From Colocasia esculenta (Eukaryota; Streptophyta; Magnoliopsida; Alismatales; Araceae): DNA of 64,000 nt. The translations under genes were made by a program, and so were the position numbers. Under the pieces are notes generated by a model, which ran no database searches, was not told where the DNA came from, and was given only the letters and a program-made list of their open reading frames with translations. Shown here in pieces: positions 1 to 10,973 of this stretch (the stretch's first letter is position 1; every line of letters starts with the position of its first letter). The stretch is from contig CM024753.1 of the NCBI GenBank assembly GCA_014218235.1, positions 7,130,001 through 7,194,000 of the forward strand, read 5' to 3'.

Positions 1-54
1 TTTTGTCTGAGAGAAATATTTTGCGTTGAATATCAACACACGTGTGGGTGTGAA

Positions 55-366
55 TAGGGTTGTTCATAGGTCGAGTCGGTCTGATTCAATTTATTCTTTA
101 GACGAATCGAAACCAAATCGACCAAGTAACCCAAAAATGGCAAAATACTTGATTTTAGGAGGAGAGATAGTGTATTAACCATCTCTATCACAATAATTGT
201 TGTGATATGATACATTTATTATTATTTGTATTATATATTTGGAATTCAATTAATCTTAAAATAAAAAACGAATTGAATCGAAGAACTCTCCAAACTGAAC
301 TTATCTCAATCTATTGATTCGGTTCGAAATTTTCGAGTTGAATAATAATTTGAACAACCAAACCTA
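55..366. mobile_element. Probable old hAT-type MITE
   Basis: The block opens with TAGGGTTGTTCA and closes with the near inverse, TGAACAACCAAACCTA. The interior is AT-rich with GAATCGAA/TTCGAGTTG motifs like those of the better preserved TAGGGGTGT elements at 22968 and 54633. The flanking octamers GGTGTGAA and GATGTAAG match at only 5 of 8 positions, so the target duplication is weak. No coding sequence is seen. Confidence 0.45.
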
Positions 367-1800
367 GATGTAAGTTTCGTTGTTATATATGTTAACAACA
401 GAATCTGCCTTTTTATGCGACCGCCAAACATTTCTCTCTCTACATGTTACTTGCACTCTAAGAACACTTTCAAGAATAATGACCTTGCTCATCTTTTCTT
501 CTGCAGAAAATACACGGTGATGGGCCAAGTCATTTAAATGGAGTGCCTTAATTAAGAAGCAAGAATCGTATCACCTTTTCTTCTTCTTTTTGCCGAAAAT
601 TAGGTTCGTCTCTCTTTCTCGCCGAACTGAAATCACGTGATTGGATGAACAAAGGAATAAAGTTGAATGCAATTAAGTGTGAAAAATTTTAAATTATTGT
701 CGACCAATGTTGTGAACTTTCAAAAGATCGAATCTTGGCAAATCCCTTAGCTTGTGCTCTGTTAATATTATTATCCTTGTTTTTATCAAGAACTCGAGAT
801 TCCCAGCAAAGGCATGCCATAGGCCAGTTCTTTAATGGGAAAAAAAGGACGTCCGGGGAAGATATAAAAACATTTATTTATTTCCACCACAAACTCTAGT
901 GTTCTCTCTGTCTGCCTTCTTCCAAATTAAACCTGAACCAGCAACGTTCTCAACCTCCATTGACGGCTAGAACTGGCTGATTCTCGTGGAAGAACGCACG
1001 AAACAACTTCGATTAACCCAATATTCTCATCCACATCAATCCGTCAATGGGCGTTTTTAATTAAAATTTTATATACTGAATATAAAAATAATGCGGTTAT
1101 ATTTTTTTATTTCAACATAATATGTATATATAGATAAAAAAATCTTGAGATATAAACTTGAAATTTAGATGCCCAACCGAACATATATATAACAATTAGA
1201 ATTAGACTCAGTCAATTGAAATATGTATTATTCATATGGGAGATCTTTCAATGAGAAGATTCATCACGAAGAGAAAGATCTATTTATTTTCTTTAATGAT
1301 TCAGTTAAATCAATAATTTATTATTGAAGTAGATAGCAACAATCATTTCATCGACATACATATTTTTTATTTTCTGATAAATTTCCGTAGTTTCATTAAT
1401 AAAAATTCTTCGATATAATGAATAATAGACTCTGGTTGTTCGCCATTCAAGAATTCTTGTTTAGAGGGCATCGTCGGAAAATTATCAAGCACCACAGCAC
1501 AAGAACAGCCACATCATGAGAAGGGAGACATCTGTTTTTGGAGAACTACCAAAACATGGGAACTGTAAGCAGTACTCCTCCCAGAACCATGTCACCCAGC
1601 GAGCTGGTCATGTACAAGGGAGAGAGAGCGTGGAATAGGAGAACAGATAAATAGGGTCTCCAAAAATTTCTACATCAGAACAAAAGGGGGATAAGAAAGA
1701 GAGAAAAAAAAAAGCCGCATGCTTTCTTCCGTATAAATCTTCCGCAATCATGGCATCGTAGTTCTTACTTGATGCTTCACAGTTCACCCTATATGTGTGA
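367..1800. other. Intergenic, no gene recognised
   Basis: AT-rich DNA with frequent stops in all frames. No coding similarity, RNA gene or terminal repeat structure was recognised. Confidence 0.5.
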
Positions 1801-1823
1801 TTTCTCAATCGGTTTCCTCCCTC

Positions 1824-2183
1824 CTACGATCGGCCGCGGAGGGGGACACCGGTGGCGGCGGGCGGGCGGTGGAGCTGGGAGAGCTGCTCCGTGAGGGACC
1901 GGATCTGCAGCAGGTAAGCGCGGGCCTGCCCCACGGTCTCCGCCTCCAGCTCCCCCAGCTGCAAGCACAGCCGCTCCTCCGCCTCCTCCGCCACCCGCAG
2001 CCGCTCCCGCGTCCGCTCCAGGTCCCGCCGCGCCGCCTCCTCCCTCTCCCGGCTCCGCCGCAGCTCCTCCTCCAGCTCCATGTTCCTCTTCCCCAACTCC
2101 TCCGCACCCTGCGCCGCCGCCGCCCTCGCCTTCTCCTGCGGCTGGAGGCGGCGAGATGCCAAAGCCATCCCCAGTGCCATCAT
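1824..2183 (-). CDS. LSU: RESPONSE TO LOW SULFUR (LSU) family protein, copy 1
   Basis: LSU proteins are small plant-specific coiled-coil proteins of about 90-130 residues. They are strongly induced by sulfur deficiency and act as protein-interaction hubs with no known enzymatic activity. This 119-residue single-exon ORF shows the family hallmark: a basic/acidic helix (ELEEELRRSREREEAARR) followed by the block VAEEAEERLCLQLGELEAE, then QARAYLLQIRSLTEQLS, all predicted coiled coil. I chose the double Met at 2183/2178 because it aligns with the start of copy 2; the ORF stays open upstream but there it overlaps the promoter. The tail VPLRGRS is shared exactly with copy 2. A TATA-like box and a UPE-box lie just upstream. 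Reading frames on the opposite strand are shadows of this GC-rich exon. Confidence 0.88.
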   Translation of the reverse strand: MMALGMALASRRLQPQEKARAAAAQGAEELGKRNMELEEELRRSREREEAARRDLERTRERLRVAEEAEERLCLQLGELEAETVGQARAYLLQIRSLTEQLSQLHRPPAATGVPLRGRS

Positions 2184-2289
2184 CTGATAGCGCGGGACAG
2201 AGCACCAAAACGGGAAGGCTAAAGGCTGGTTGTGGTAAGTAGTAACCCACCTTTCCCGATTTTGAGGGATTGCAAGACCTGGATCCCGC

Positions 2290-2297
2290 CTTTTATG
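2290..2297 (-). promoter_or_regulatory. TATA-like box of LSU copy 1
   Basis: CATAAAAG on the minus strand, about 107-114 bp before the start codon and about 33 bp downstream of the UPE-box. The position fits a core promoter; inferred from sequence only. Confidence 0.5.
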
Positions 2298-2329
2298 CAG
2301 GTGATTTGGCACAAGAAAATTCAAAAAGA

Positions 2330-2349
2330 TGTCCAAGTTCAATGTACCT
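2330..2349 (-). promoter_or_regulatory. UPE-box (sulfur-deficiency element) of LSU copy 1
   Basis: The minus strand reads AGGTACATTGAACTTGGACA. It matches the published UPE-box consensus AGRTWCATTGAAYCTRGACR at 19 of 20 positions (T instead of C at position 14). This element consists of two EIN3/EIL-type binding half-sites and drives LSU/UP9-type genes under sulfur starvation. It lies about 147-166 bp before the start codon. Confidence 0.8.
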
Positions 2350-2429
2350 ACAGTTGCGAGGAGGACAACTCGCCACGTACACCGACTTGACAGCGGCCTG
2401 GCGCTTCCTTTGTGGTACCACCGCAAGTA

Positions 2430-3376
2430 TCAAGAGTTTGGGGCAGCACTGTACACCATACAATATTATTTTTAGAAAATAATATAATGTACTTGAGTTT
2501 TATATTTTGTATTTATATCTCTTATTTTTATTAGTTAATAAAAAAAGACACAATGTATTCATCTAATGAGAAGTAAGATATGTAAGTACAAAGTACAAAA
2601 CTTAAGTACACTAAATTTTTCTCTACTTTTTATATGTACATATATTTGGAAGCATTGTTCATCGTATCGTTCGAATCGATCGTGCCGTCTTTTTATGGTA
2701 CGGTACTATACCGTTGAGATAAGGTGGAAAAATAGTTTATTTGATTTTTTTTTAATTTTCTGACTTTATAAATATTTAAAATAAACAAATTTAAAAAAAT
2801 TAGTAAAACATAAGAACATCACATAGAGAGGTTGAAAAATAAAAAAAAAACTATTTAGTCATTCAAGTCAACACAACACAATCATTTAGTGTTCATATAA
2901 CATTACATACAAACATGCAAAAATTATGACACAATATTTAGTGTTCATCTAATATTGAGGATACAATAATGAACTCTTATAAGTCAAATACAATACTCAT
3001 ATCATCGTCCTCACATTCCTCATCTTTCTTTGAAATGTTCAGTCTTATTTTCCAACTTTTCCCTTAGCCATATGCATGAAAAGTTACAAATTAACATCAT
3101 CTTCCTTAACATGTAAATAAGAACAGTTAACAAGTTCTTACCTAATCCTCATCATATTGCTGAGCATGTATGTCCAAAAACCCTCGTAGTACGGGGTATA
3201 ACTTTCATATCTGAACAACCTCACATTATAGGTGCTCTCCAAAAAATATAAATAATCAGCGTAAGACATGTAATTTTCATATAGATCTTGATACATACGC
3301 TGATACCACCACGTGAAGAGACTCATGAAGGCTATGCTCACCAAACCCCATCGCCCCAAAGTCAGAGGATAAACTA
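2430..3376. other. AT-rich intergenic DNA
   Basis: Low-complexity, AT-rich. A 73-codon minus-strand ORF at 3138-3359, rich in Tyr and Met, has no recognisable family and no supporting context. It is probably fortuitous or a decayed transposon fragment. Confidence 0.4.
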
Positions 3377-4330
3377 TTTAGTCCCTTAGATGTTGAGATT
3401 AAGTTGACCTAATAATTTTTTAGATAATTTTTACTTGACGAAAAATTAATTTAAAAATTAAACTAAACTATTATAATTTGTATCATCTCTTAATTAACTT
3501 ATGTTTGAAATTTTATCTCAATTAGACATCATTTAATCCCTTGGATGTTGAGATTAAGTTGACATAATGATTTTTGGGATAATTTTTACTTGACGGAAGA
3601 TTAATTTAAAAAATTAAACTAAAATTATTACAATTTATCATCTCTTAATTAGCTTATGTTTGAAATTTCATCTCAATTAGACATCATTTAGTCCCTTAGA
3701 TGTTGAGATTAAGTCGACCTAATAATTTTTGAGATAATTTTTTCTTGTCAAAAAATAATTTAAAAAATTAAACTAAAATTATTATAATTTGTATCATCTC
3801 TTAATTAATTTATGTTTGAAGTTTCATCTCAATTAGACATCATTTAATCATTTAGATGTTAAGATTAAGTCGACCTAATAATTTTTGAGATAATTTTTAC
3901 TTGACAAAACATAATTCAAAAAATTAAAATAAAATTATTATAATTTGTATCATCTTTTAATTAGCTTATGTTTAAAATTTTATCTCAATTAGACATCATT
4001 TAATCTCTTAGATGTTCATATTAAGTCGACCTAATCATTTTTGGACAATTTTTACTTGACGAAAATATAATTAAAAATTTTAAATTAAAATTATTATAAT
4101 TTGTATCATCTCTTAATTAACTTATGTTTAAAATTTAATCTCAATTAGACACCATTTAATTCTTTAGATGTTGAGATTAAATCGACCTAATGATTTTTTA
4201 GACAATTTTTACTTGACAAAAAATTAATTTAAAAATTAAACTTAAATTACTATAATTTGCATTATATCTTAATTAGTTTATGTTTGAAATTTCATCTCAA
4301 TTAAACACTATTCAATCTCTTAGGTGTTGA
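3377..4330. repeat. Tandem array, ~155-156-bp AT-rich monomer, six copies
   Basis: Repeats begin at about 3377, 3532, 3687, 3843, 3999 and 4155, and a partial seventh at 4311. Each opens with a variant of TTTAATCCCTTAGATGTTGAG and includes ACTTGACGAAAAATTAATTT and CATCTCAATTAGACATCA. Spacing is a steady 155-156 bp with scattered substitutions, which is the structure of a short satellite-like array. Confidence 0.92.
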
Positions 4331-5550
4331 AATATTGGAATATTCATTTTCTAGCTAGTTTAGTAACCCTTATATATTATTTAGACACTTTTAACTCTGA
4401 AAAGTTGAAGAGACTATTTTCTTGTGACAGAAGAGTATTATGGTCAATTTCAATAGATAAAGCGTGCACTTAATTGATGATTTTTAACAATTCTTAAGTG
4501 ATAGTAGGATTCTATTGTAAAAGAAATTGTCTAATAGGAATTTTAGTATAAATACAAAAATAAAACGAATTATGACCTAGTTACGCTTTTAACAAGGATA
4601 TACATATAAAAAAACTTATTAAAGAACTGCATCAGATACTCGACAAACATATTTAGAAATAATAAATTTTTTTGTCTTTCTTACATCAACTCGTATAGAT
4701 TTTTTATAGTTTCTTAATGAAAGTGAAAGAATAGACTTGCATGGCAATTGTTTTACACATGTAAAGATAAATATATGAAGAGTTTTTTGCAATTTCACTA
4801 TAAAATATAAATATGTGAAATTAGTATCGACAATATAAGTTTCATAATTGGTGTTTTAAAATTATTATCTTCATAGATTTAGTCTACAGAATTGTCCTTT
4901 TCTTATTTTCAGTCATTTTAAATATTAATATCAGAAGGGCCGTTAGTTAACATATGTTTGTGAATATTATCTTCTCACCCATGAAATTAATTAAATATTT
5001 AGACAGAAACACTGTTATGAAAAATAATTTTTTGAGTGGCACATTATGACAAATGAAGAGACAGACAATACTCTTATGAAAAAGAGAGTTTATGAAAGCC
5101 TTGGAGTATTTTAGGCCTTTTGAAATGGAGTGAAAAGTTACCCATGATCAATAAGAAATCTTAACAAAGCACTAGCTGATAACAAAGGCTGGAGTATTTT
5201 TTTCAAGTAGTCAGGTTATTAAAAATAATATAAACATAACTCTATAAATAAACATGTATAAAAGATATTTATGAAAAAAACCCTTGGAGGAATTAAAAGC
5301 AAGGATCAATTAAATAAAAGTGAAGTTCATCCTTTCACTGGGACTGAAGTGACCATGGTTGGGTGTATTCTACCACCTCATTGTCTAAGGTTTGTGTTGA
5401 CATAAAAATTGGTAGTGACTATTTGTTTATTTCTTTGAAAAAATTAAGAAGACCCATGTGAATTAAAACATAAAGTTTAGTCATATCAATTTCAATGGTA
5501 AAAAGATATGTCGTTTGATTAAATGAATCGAAATTATATACATTAAGTAA
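4331..5550. other. AT-rich intergenic DNA
   Basis: No ORF, RNA gene or terminal repeat pair recognised. It begins where the 155-bp array decays. Confidence 0.45.
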
Positions 5551-5560
5551 GTTGAAAAAG

Positions 5561-5828
5561 ATTTTTTTTTTTTTTGTAACGAGAAAATCCCGCCCCGTGC
5601 GGCTTTGTGGGCTCAGAGATTGGTGTTCGTGAACTCTAAGATCAGGATTTGGCAGCTCCTACTTTCTGTGTACCCGTATTGCCCTTACCCCACTTGACCG
5701 GAAAAATCCTGAATCTACACACCTCGAGGATTACATGTAAATCAGGTAAGCCCCTCCAGGAATCGAACTCGAGACCTCTTGCTTTTAAGTAAGAGTTCTA
5801 ACCGATCGACTCAACCGGGGTCCTCCAG
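5561..5828 (-). mobile_element. tRNA-derived SINE, copy A
   Basis: Read on the minus strand it starts GAGGACCCCGGTTGAGTCGA. It has an A-box-like GTTGAGTCGATCGGTTAG and a B-box region GAGTTCGATTCC, and ends in a poly(A) tail (poly-T at 5561-5575 on the plus strand). The direct repeat GTTGAAAAA at 5551-5559 and 5829-5837 is the target-site duplication. Copy B at 20806 has the same family sequence throughout. Confidence 0.9.
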
Positions 5829-5837
5829 GTTGAAAAA

Positions 5838-8620
5838 AATTGGTTATATATATATAACACTTTTTTAGGCTGTCTAATCAACAACTGGATTATAATGATA
5901 CATGGTATACAATTTTTTTTTATCTTTTCTATTTTTTGAAGTTGCCTGATCAACAATTAACCGGATTACAAGAATGCGTCTCCCCTCAAATCTGACATGA
6001 CATGGTTTTTTTATTAAAAAAAAAAAGAAAATAGCTCACGTATGCAGCAAACATTGTTCATCTGAACTTATAGTGATATCTCACCAGTCATCCAATTTCC
6101 CATAACGTCGTTGGAAAAGGAAAGGAGTCAAGGAGAGATGTAACACGATACTTTTCTATTATTTAACTTACCTTTATCTTTCATTTATGAGGGCATGAGG
6201 GCTCTACTTTCCATCTTAACTATGCATTATCTATTAATGTATCCCGATGAAGAAATAAAGAAAGAAATGGCTGATTTAATAATTGGATAAGATAGTTTAA
6301 TCAGAGCTTATCTCGCTGGCCGGATAGTCTAATATTTGTGGTTTAGAAGGCCGGATAATTAATCCCTTCTTATCTCGGATAAGGATTCTTTCTGCTTGAA
6401 CAAGCAGTTAATCCAGGAAAAGAGTCCGAAATACTCATCTCAGATGAGTCATCTGCCTTGAACAAGATATATCAATTAGCAAAACCTAGACGGTAGAAGC
6501 TTATATCCATATAGCAGTATTATTCTCGTATTAAACTGTGAAAATGGTGAGAACAAAGTTAAATAATGCGAGGATTTCTTAGTCCGGTTAACACGTCCGA
6601 TTACCAAGCCAGCCCAGAAAGAGGATTTCCTTTTAGATTTCTTTTTCCTAATTTAAAGGGATAAAATTATAGTTAACTATTCTTCTAATATTGTTCGAAC
6701 ATGGTATCAAGAATTTACTAGAGAATTATGGTTATAAGTCTTTAACCCTTCCTGACATCGATCGGTTCAATTGACAAGGCTGGTTTGTGATAAGTAGAGG
6801 TGGCAATGAGTTGTGATAGGCCCCCCTTGGGCCAATGCCATTGACCCAAGTTTAATGGACTCGGTCTAGGCTTAGTTCTTCGAAAAGAGAGTAAAGTGGA
6901 GAAGAAGGCTAAGTTTTAAAATGAAATTTATCTCATATTAGATGTTACACTTATCTTTACCTTTAGTTGTCTTCAAAAGAAAATCAACAATTGCAAATAA
7001 AAAATAAGAGGATGCCTGTCAAATAAGTTATTAATTCACATTTCTCTCACCTAAAAATTTTCATCTTTATCTTCAAATCAAATTCAGCAAAACATTAATT
7101 TGATCATCAAATAATTTATTTTGAGAAACATCTTTTCGAGATTGACTTTTTTATAGGTCGAAGTAATATTAGTAGTTGGTAGGCTCTTGTTTCTCCTCGT
7201 CTTCATTGTCTAAAGTTCTAACTCGAGTCCACTAAAAAGTCGGTTACCTATTGAAGTCTTTCGGATTAGATAGGCCTCGTGAAGTTGGATTGATTTTGAG
7301 TCATGTCATAATCAAATATACTTAACTATATTGTTTAACTTCATAATCCCATTTGATCCCAATATAGATAGCGACGACATCTGTATTAAGGTGAGTCAGA
7401 ATTTGTCCACTACACATCATAGTTAAAAGTTACAGATCGCTGTGGGTTGAAGTGGATTTAACACTTGGGGATTAAAGACTAAGCAAGTTCGTGCATGAGG
7501 ATCTAAATCCCCCTTTTGACATAAGTAAAATTTGGCATTTTATGATGAGATTTGAATCCGGAATTTTCAAACTAATATTATTGTGTCCACGTACCCCAAT
7601 TCGAGTCAGATCCTTGCGTTCAACTTTATCTTTTTTGGAGCTGTGCAGGATCCAACAACAAGATTAGCTTGGATCCGAACCAAACCCGGACGGGAACAAA
7701 TGCTTCATCACAATTTCCTTCAATCAAGTGTATTTTTTGATGAGATTTTTTTGTTATCCTTTATATTTTTGGGATAATGTTAAAAAGTGAAGTACCATCC
7801 AATTCCCTCCTCCATATGTCCCCCTAATCCATGTGCCGGTCGTTAACGTCTAATAATAACTTCATCAAATATGAATTCTTTGGCATCTCTTCAATTCTTT
7901 TTCTTTTTCTCGATCTAATCTATCGTCAAAAAATATTATTACAATATACACACTTACAAGACCCGGCTTTCTTTTTCTTTTTTTTCAACTGATAAAATTA
8001 TTTTTTAAATAATCTACGTCAATTTTATTAACTTTATAATAAGACATATTTTACGATAAACATGAATCTCATCTATATCTTTTTGAGATAACACTTATTT
8101 CCCGTGAAAATAAGCGATCGACCAAATGACATTTCCCCTCTGTTTGAGTCACTTTCCAAACAAATTGCATCAATTCGCTATCAACATCCATTTCTTCTCA
8201 ACTTCCAACGATATTTGATATTTGATAGAAACATTAATATCTCCCAAACTGATGTCGTGGGGAAACCGTAGACCCGTCCTCTTCTTCCCAAGCACAAACG
8301 AAAACGTCTCAACAGACCAAGAAAGGCAACAGGAAAACCGTCAAATTAAGACAAAGAACTGCACAAGTAAGCATCACAAATTAACCTACAGCTTGGCTAG
8401 CTTGTTCCCAATGCCGCCATGCATGTATTCAAAGTTTTTCTACAAGAAGAGGCAAGACAAGATCAAAACCAAACCACCAACCCCACAAACTTGAGATGAA
8501 AAAGGAGTACAAGAAAAAGGGCCTCCAAAATCTGATCAGGAAGAAGCTTTCTGCATCCGCTCCTTTCTTCAGACAATTACATCGCCACCACAGCTCCCTC
8601 GACTAAATTTTTAATAATGT
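5838..8620. other. Intergenic, no gene recognised
   Basis: AT-rich, stop-dense. A 90-codon ORF at 8222-8494 and a 64-codon ORF at 7583-7777 lack recognisable domains and are probably chance. No convincing transposon ends. Confidence 0.4.
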
Positions 8621-8621
8621 T

Positions 8622-8623
<2 letters not shown>

Positions 8624-8676
<53 letters not shown>

Positions 8677-8686
8677 TATATATATA
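8624..8686. repeat. (AT)n microsatellite
   Basis: About 60 bp of almost pure AT dinucleotides, some 70 bp past the stop codon of LSU copy 2 (which is read leftward). It probably lies in or just beyond its 3' untranslated region. Confidence 0.95.
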
Positions 8687-8756
8687 CACACACTACTCAT
8701 TCATGCGTGGATTACTTGGTAAGTGTCTATATATATAGATATAGATAGCTCTACTC

Positions 8757-9143
8757 CTACGAGCGGCCGCGGAGGGGGACGCCGGCGACGGGGGCCTGGT
8801 GGTGGAGCCGCTGGGCGCGGGAGAGCTGCTCCATGAGGGACTGGATCTGCAGCATGTGGGCGCGGGCCTGCCCCACGGCCTCCGCCTCCAGCTCCCCCAG
8901 CTGCGCGCACAGCCGCTCCTCCGCCTCCTCCGCCACCCGCAGCCGCTCCCGCGTCCGCTCCAGCTCCCTCCGCGCCGCCTCCTCCCTCTCCCGGCTCCGC
9001 CGCAGCTCCTCCTCCAGCTCCCTGTTCCTCCTGCCCACCTCCTCCTCCGCCCCCGCCGTCGTCGCCTCCGCTCCCGGCGTCACCACCCTCACCTTCTCCA
9101 GCGGCTGGAGGCGGCGAGACGCCACGGCCAATCCCGGAGCCAT
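8757..9143 (-). CDS. LSU: RESPONSE TO LOW SULFUR (LSU) family protein, copy 2
   Basis: A 128-residue single-exon paralogue of the gene at 1824-2183, same strand. It shares the start (MA-G-A-ASRRLQP-EK), the helix ELEEELRRSREREEAARR, the family block VAEEAEERLC-QLGELEAE, QARA--LQI-SL-EQLS and the tail VPLRGRS. Differences are mainly an inserted Glu/Ala/Gly segment near residues 20-35 and the linker before the tail. I chose Met at 9143 by alignment with copy 1; an upstream in-frame Met at 9185 would add 14 residues. Role inferred from the family: sulfur-starvation-induced coiled-coil interaction protein. A TATA box and UPE-box are upstream. A MULE has inserted about 260 bp before the start codon. 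Confidence 0.9.
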   Translation of the reverse strand: MAPGLAVASRRLQPLEKVRVVTPGAEATTAGAEEEVGRRNRELEEELRRSREREEAARRELERTRERLRVAEEAEERLCAQLGELEAEAVGQARAHMLQIQSLMEQLSRAQRLHHQAPVAGVPLRGRS

Positions 9144-9232
9144 CGAATCGGATACCAGGGACGGAACGCGCAAACGGCACAGCAAGGGACGGTTGGGACG
9201 GTTCGTTTATCGGTTCTTAGGATGCTACTGCA

Positions 9233-9241
9233 TTTTTATAG
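9233..9241 (-). promoter_or_regulatory. TATA box of LSU copy 2
   Basis: CTATAAAAA on the minus strand, about 90-98 bp before the start codon and 12 bp downstream of the UPE-box. Confidence 0.7.
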
Positions 9242-9252
9242 CTGTGGGAGTG

Positions 9253-9272
9253 TGTCCAGGTTCAATGTATCG
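9253..9272 (-). promoter_or_regulatory. UPE-box (sulfur-deficiency element) of LSU copy 2
   Basis: The minus strand reads CGATACATTGAACCTGGACA, 19 of 20 positions of the UPE-box consensus AGRTWCATTGAAYCTRGACR (only the first base differs). It is the positional counterpart of the box in copy 1; the two boxes mismatch the consensus at different positions. Confidence 0.82.
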
Positions 9273-9396
9273 GGGACGCCTTCTGTGGGACTACAGTAAA
9301 CGTCAGATCCTGCGTCAGCCGTCCAGGCTATCCAATGGAAAGAACACACGTGGCTTTCTTTAGCGGCCCCAGCTCACCAATAATTCACCATTTTAT

Positions 9397-9405
9397 TACT
9401 AAAAG
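9397..9405. repeat. 9-bp MULE target-site duplication, left
   Basis: TACTAAAAG, repeated exactly at 18436-18444. A 9-bp duplication is diagnostic of Mutator-like transposition. Confidence 0.95.
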
Positions 9406-9773
9406 GGGAAAATTAATTGGGGGTCCTTGTCAGAGCCTGGTACTTATTTCCTCGTCCCTGTCAGAATACCGGTTGATGTAAAGTCCCTGCTTTTCTCCAG
9501 GTTTAATTTCCAGTCCCTGCTTTTCAGATGTCACCATTTACGGCCCTCCACACACGATTTCCGTCTCCTTGGCCTCCGTCTCTTTTTCCCATTCCCGTCT
9601 TACCCTTCCCTCCTTTTTTCCATCGCCTGTTCCCCAACGACGCTGACGCTTCGGTGGGCCGTGAACTCTAACCATGCGAAGTTACTCTTACATACCCTGC
9701 CAAGAACTTATACAGCAACCATTGACAGCACTTACAAACCGCCTTTCGAAGGTCCGTGAACCGTTCTTCACAC

Positions 9774-9780
9774 TATAAAA
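9774..9780 (+). promoter_or_regulatory. TATA box in left MULE terminal repeat
   Basis: TATAAAA, about 100 bp before the ATG of the small terminal ORF and pointing into the element. The same box occurs in the right repeat on the minus strand at 18060-18066, so each end carries an inward promoter. Confidence 0.75.
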
Positions 9781-9875
9781 GGAACCCAGGGCCCCATACT
9801 TATCCTTCATCACAAGCTTCTAACGCTCTTCTTCTTCCTATCTTTCTTGCTCGTCTTCTTCATCTTTATTTGCAG

Positions 9876-10262
9876 ATGTCTTCATCTAACCGTGCTCCCC
9901 AGAGGGATGGCAAGGCACCTGCCTCACCGGTGCCACCGTCACCCCCGGCTCCCCCGTTGCGACAGTCCACCTTCAGCGCCGACTACTGGGATGGTTTTTA
10001 CGTGGGCTGGAAGATGGCTTTACAGAAAGCCTCCCGGCACTACGGCGACAGGGGCCTCAATAACATCCTCCCAGACATCGGCCCTAGGGTAGAACACATC
10101 CCTTCCTCTCCTTCCTCCCCGGACCGTTCCGGCACCTCCCCTGACCGTTCCGGCACCTCCCCTTCCTCCCCTGACCGTTCCGGCACCTCCCCTTCCTCCC
10201 ATCCCTCCCCTGACCGTTCTGCCTCCTCCCCTCCGTACTCTACCGAGTGGTCGGTAGAGTAG
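9876..10262 (+). CDS. Small ORF inside the left MULE terminal repeat, function unknown
   Basis: A 128-codon ORF behind a TATA box. I chose ATG 9876 (MSSSNRAPQRDGK) rather than the upstream in-frame Met at 9756, which lies before the TATA box. The N-terminal third is basic and Pro-rich (ASPVPPSPPAPP). A compact aromatic core follows (DYWDGFYVGWKMALQKAS, then NNILPDIGPR). The C-terminal third is a degenerate repeat of SPDRSGTSPSS. I do not recognise the family and see no catalytic motif. The core is also readable in the right repeat despite a frameshift there, which suggests selection when the repeats last matched. It could be a terminal-repeat-encoded accessory protein or a chance ORF in a promoter leader. 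Confidence 0.5.
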   Translation: MSSSNRAPQRDGKAPASPVPPSPPAPPLRQSTFSADYWDGFYVGWKMALQKASRHYGDRGLNNILPDIGPRVEHIPSSPSSPDRSGTSPDRSGTSPSSPDRSGTSPSSHPSPDRSASSPPYSTEWSVE

Positions 10263-10379
10263 AGGTAGAGAGTTATTGTAACATGGCTTCTTTATGATAA
10301 GCATTTTCGTTTGATGCAGTCTTCTCTGTGCTTATGTATGTGCTCTGTATCATGCAAATTCAACATGTTACCAATAACA

Positions 10380-10960
10380 CACTGTAACATCCCCTCATAT
10401 ATACTATAATCAACATGACCAACGACTGTAAGAGATTATAACATATAATGTAAAACTGTATGTTAGAATGTAGTGCTTGAACTGTAAGAGAGTAGTACTC
10501 AAACTGTAACAGGGCTGTTCTTTAGGTGTAACACTGTAGTGCTCGAACTGTAACAGCTTAGTACTTAAACTGTAACATTTTATTACGTATAATATAACAG
10601 AAATCGTAAGTGCTGGAACTGTAAGAGTGTAGTGCGCGAACTGTAAGAGTGTACTGCTGAAAATGTAAGAGTCTAGTGCTTAAACTGCAACATCTTATTA
10701 CATATACTGTAACAGAAATTGTGAGGAGACAGTGCTCTTCTCCTCTTATCTTTCTTGCTCGTCTTCTTCCTCTTTATTCTGAGATGTCTTCATCTAACAT
10801 ACGGTACACAGGTTAAACTGTAAGAGTATTAGAGTTAAACTGTAACACTTCGTTACGTACACTGTACAACAAAACGTAATTGTAAGTGCGCGAACTGTGC
10901 AAGTGTATTACTGAAGCTGTAATAGCGTAGTAGTGGAGTTGTAACATCGTAGTGCGTAGA
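10380..10960. repeat. CTGTAA-motif-rich noncoding arm of the MULE (left)
   Basis: The plus strand carries many copies of A(A)CTGTAA, usually within AACTGTAAGAGT- or AACTGTAACA-like contexts about 20-35 bp apart. Every clear copy is oriented CTGTAA on the plus strand, i.e. TTACAG in the direction of the transposase gene. Confidence 0.85.
10733..10798 (+). repeat. Internal partial copy of the terminal-repeat leader
   Basis: TCTTTCTTGCTCGTCTTCTT followed by GAGATGTCTTCATCTAAC closely repeats 9838-9894, the leader and first codons of the small terminal ORF. It then breaks off. A short duplication within the element; no ORF continues. Confidence 0.75.
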
Positions 10961-10973
10961 CTGTAATAATGTA

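Larger units (their letters stand above)
9406..10360 (+). repeat. MULE left terminal inverted repeat
   Basis: Matches the inverse complement of about 17385-18435 with scattered substitutions and indels, through the TATA box, the small ORF and its leader. The last ~250 bp diverge in a CCTCCCC-rich stretch. The inner edge is approximate; the match continues to GCAGTCTTCT near 10316. Confidence 0.88.

Noticed and set aside
1797..2222. Plus-strand ORFs opposite LSU copy 1 (141 codons) and the matching ones at 8799-9363
   Set aside because: Antisense shadows of GC-rich exons; composition Leu/Arg/Pro/Gln with no family, and the LSU protein is on the other strand.
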